Of a stretch of DNA of 24,365 bases, positions 23,515 through 24,365 are shown piece by piece (positions within the stretch are counted from its first letter, which is position 1; every line of letters begins with the position of its first letter). Position numbers and translations under genes: made by a program. The notes below the pieces were generated by a model. It was not told where the DNA came from. It saw only the letters and a list, made by a program, of their open reading frames with translations, and did no database searches. The DNA is from Bacillota bacterium (GTDB lineage: Bacteria; Bacillota; Clostridia; Lachnospirales; Lachnospiraceae): the NCBI GenBank assembly GCA_023414985.1, contig JAEZLY010000175.1:1-24365 (forward strand), read 5' to 3'.

Positions 23515-24359
23515 GTAAAGAATTTTCTACCCGTGAAACGGCCTGGTGTCCCGGGTGCGGCAATTTTAATATTCTGGACTGTTTAAGGATTGCTCTGGAG
23601 GAATTGGGGAAGGATCCCTATGAGGTACTGATGGTTGCCGGTATCGGGCAGGCAGCAAAGCTTCCGCAGTATATCAGTGCAAACTATTTCTGCGGTCTTC
23701 ATGGAAGAGCTTTGCCGGTGGCGGCAGCAGCCAAGATCGCAAATGATAAATTAACCGTAATCGTCGACACCGGAGACGGTGATTCATACGGCGAAGGCGG
23801 GAATCATTTTCTTCACAATATGAGAAGAAATGTGAATATCACACACTTTGTTCATGACAATCAGATCTATGGACTAACAAAAGGTCAGGCTTCTCCCACC
23901 TCTGTGGAGGGACTTGTAACGGATGTTCAGGTCGACGGGAATACAACCACTCCGCTTAATCCCATCCTAATGGCGATAGCCGGGGGTGCCGGATTTGTTG
24001 CAAGAGCCTTCAGCGGACGGAAGGAGCATCTGATTTCGATCATGAAGCAGGCGATTGAATATGACGGTTATGCTGTCGTTGATATCCTCCAGCCCTGTGT
24101 CAGCTTTAATAAGGTTAACACGTTTGCATTTTACAACCAGAGGGTATATGAACCCGGAGAGGATTACAGACCTGAGGATAAGGCAGCGGCATTACTGAAA
24201 TCGATGGAGTTCGAGGAGAGGCTTCCGATCGGTGTTATTTATCGGGAGGCCAAACAGAATTTCCACCAGAAAAATCAGATATTGAAAGCCGGTACTCCGC
24301 TCATTGATATTGAGAGGAAGCCGGAAATAATCAATAAATTATTACATGAATTCTATTAA
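23511..24359 (+). CDS. 2-oxoacid:ferredoxin oxidoreductase, beta subunit
   Basis: 282 aa. Thiamine-diphosphate binding subunit: WCPGCGN (12-18), LHGRALPVA, then the TPP/Mg motif GDGDSYGEGGNH (88-99) running through RRNVNITHFVHDNQIYG, and KGQASPTS. The ATG overlaps the alpha stop codon (ATGA), a sign of translational coupling and equal production. Beta subunits normally bind one [4Fe-4S] cluster through four Cys. Here Cys13, Cys16 and Cys196 fit three of them, but the third position, normally in GIGCS, is Gln47 (AGIGQAAK). Cys61 (YFCGLHGR) or Cys24 might replace it. This may be a clade feature rather than a defect, since all other motifs are intact. Confidence 0.93.
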   Translation: MSKEFSTRETAWCPGCGNFNILDCLRIALEELGKDPYEVLMVAGIGQAAKLPQYISANYFCGLHGRALPVAAAAKIANDKLTVIVDTGDGDSYGEGGNHFLHNMRRNVNITHFVHDNQIYGLTKGQASPTSVEGLVTDVQVDGNTTTPLNPILMAIAGGAGFVARAFSGRKEHLISIMKQAIEYDGYAVVDILQPCVSFNKVNTFAFYNQRVYEPGEDYRPEDKAAALLKSMEFEERLPIGVIYREAKQNFHQKNQILKAGTPLIDIERKPEIINKLLHEFY

Positions 24360-24365
24360 GGAGGA
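24358..24365 (+). promoter_or_regulatory. Ribosome binding site of a further gene beyond the window
   Basis: AAGGAGGA overlaps the beta-subunit stop codon and runs to the edge. Another gene probably begins a few bases outside, in the same operon. Confidence 0.55.

Noticed and set aside
1..24365. CRISPR arrays, tRNA/rRNA genes, insertion sequences or prophage genes
   Set aside because: No regularly spaced repeats, no cloverleaf or rRNA-like segments, and no transposase, integrase or phage structural motifs were seen on either strand.

Overview
The window looks like a chromosomal segment of a spore-forming, plant-fibre-degrading clostridium, most likely Lachnospiraceae (Clostridium cluster XIVa). 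The reasons are a GH67 alpha-glucuronidase with a fructuronate-reductase-type gene, a cytosolic LysM-GH18 spore-germination-type enzyme, a CarD-family regulator, an orphan Na+-pump decarboxylase beta subunit, a 2-oxoacid:ferredoxin oxidoreductase, strong AAGGAGG ribosome binding sites and moderate-to-low GC. The species assignment is inference from gene content.

Layout. 1-2703 (+): end of an alpha-glucuronidase gene and a mannonate/fructuronate oxidoreductase (xylan side-chain use), closed by a bidirectional terminator. 2909-6896 (-): an MGT-type glycosyltransferase behind its PadR regulator, whose promoter carries two 17-bp palindromes, and a YyaL-type thioredoxin-domain protein. 7011-7814 (+): a strong promoter, a 20-codon leader ORF and an attenuator-like RNA in front of a GNAT acetyltransferase. 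7975-11232: an HD phosphohydrolase and an AT-rich DUF1919 gene (-), a 320-bp gap with decayed copies of the HD gene 3' end, then an FkbM methyltransferase (+). 11390-15125 (-): a CYP152 P450 peroxygenase, a SleL-like LysM-GH18 protein and a LysR regulator. 15267-16649 (+): a 45-residue OadG-like membrane peptide and a decarboxylase beta subunit, divergent from LysR. 16803-19193: SIMPL protein (-), YkuE-type metallophosphoesterase (+), CarD-family protein (+). 19292-20711 (-): an ECF sigma factor translationally coupled to a probable membrane anti-sigma factor. 20914-21663 (-): a YoaP-like GNAT/thioredoxin-like fusion. 21841-24359 (+): gamma-alpha fused and beta subunits of a 2-oxoacid:ferredoxin oxidoreductase, with a ribosome binding site for another gene at the window edge.

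How the parts work together. Four small regulator-target units can be read directly: PadR with glycosyltransferase, leader RNA with acetyltransferase, LysR with the OadG/OadB-like pair, and sigma with anti-sigma. The most unusual observations are the PadR operator built into its own promoter, the leader/attenuator before the GNAT gene, the graveyard of HD-gene 3' ends beside surface-glycan-type genes, and an oxidoreductase beta subunit in which one expected Fe-S cysteine is glutamine. Several starts were moved from the longest ORF because of ribosome binding site position; each case is explained in its entry. No rRNA, tRNA, CRISPR array or insertion sequence was recognised.
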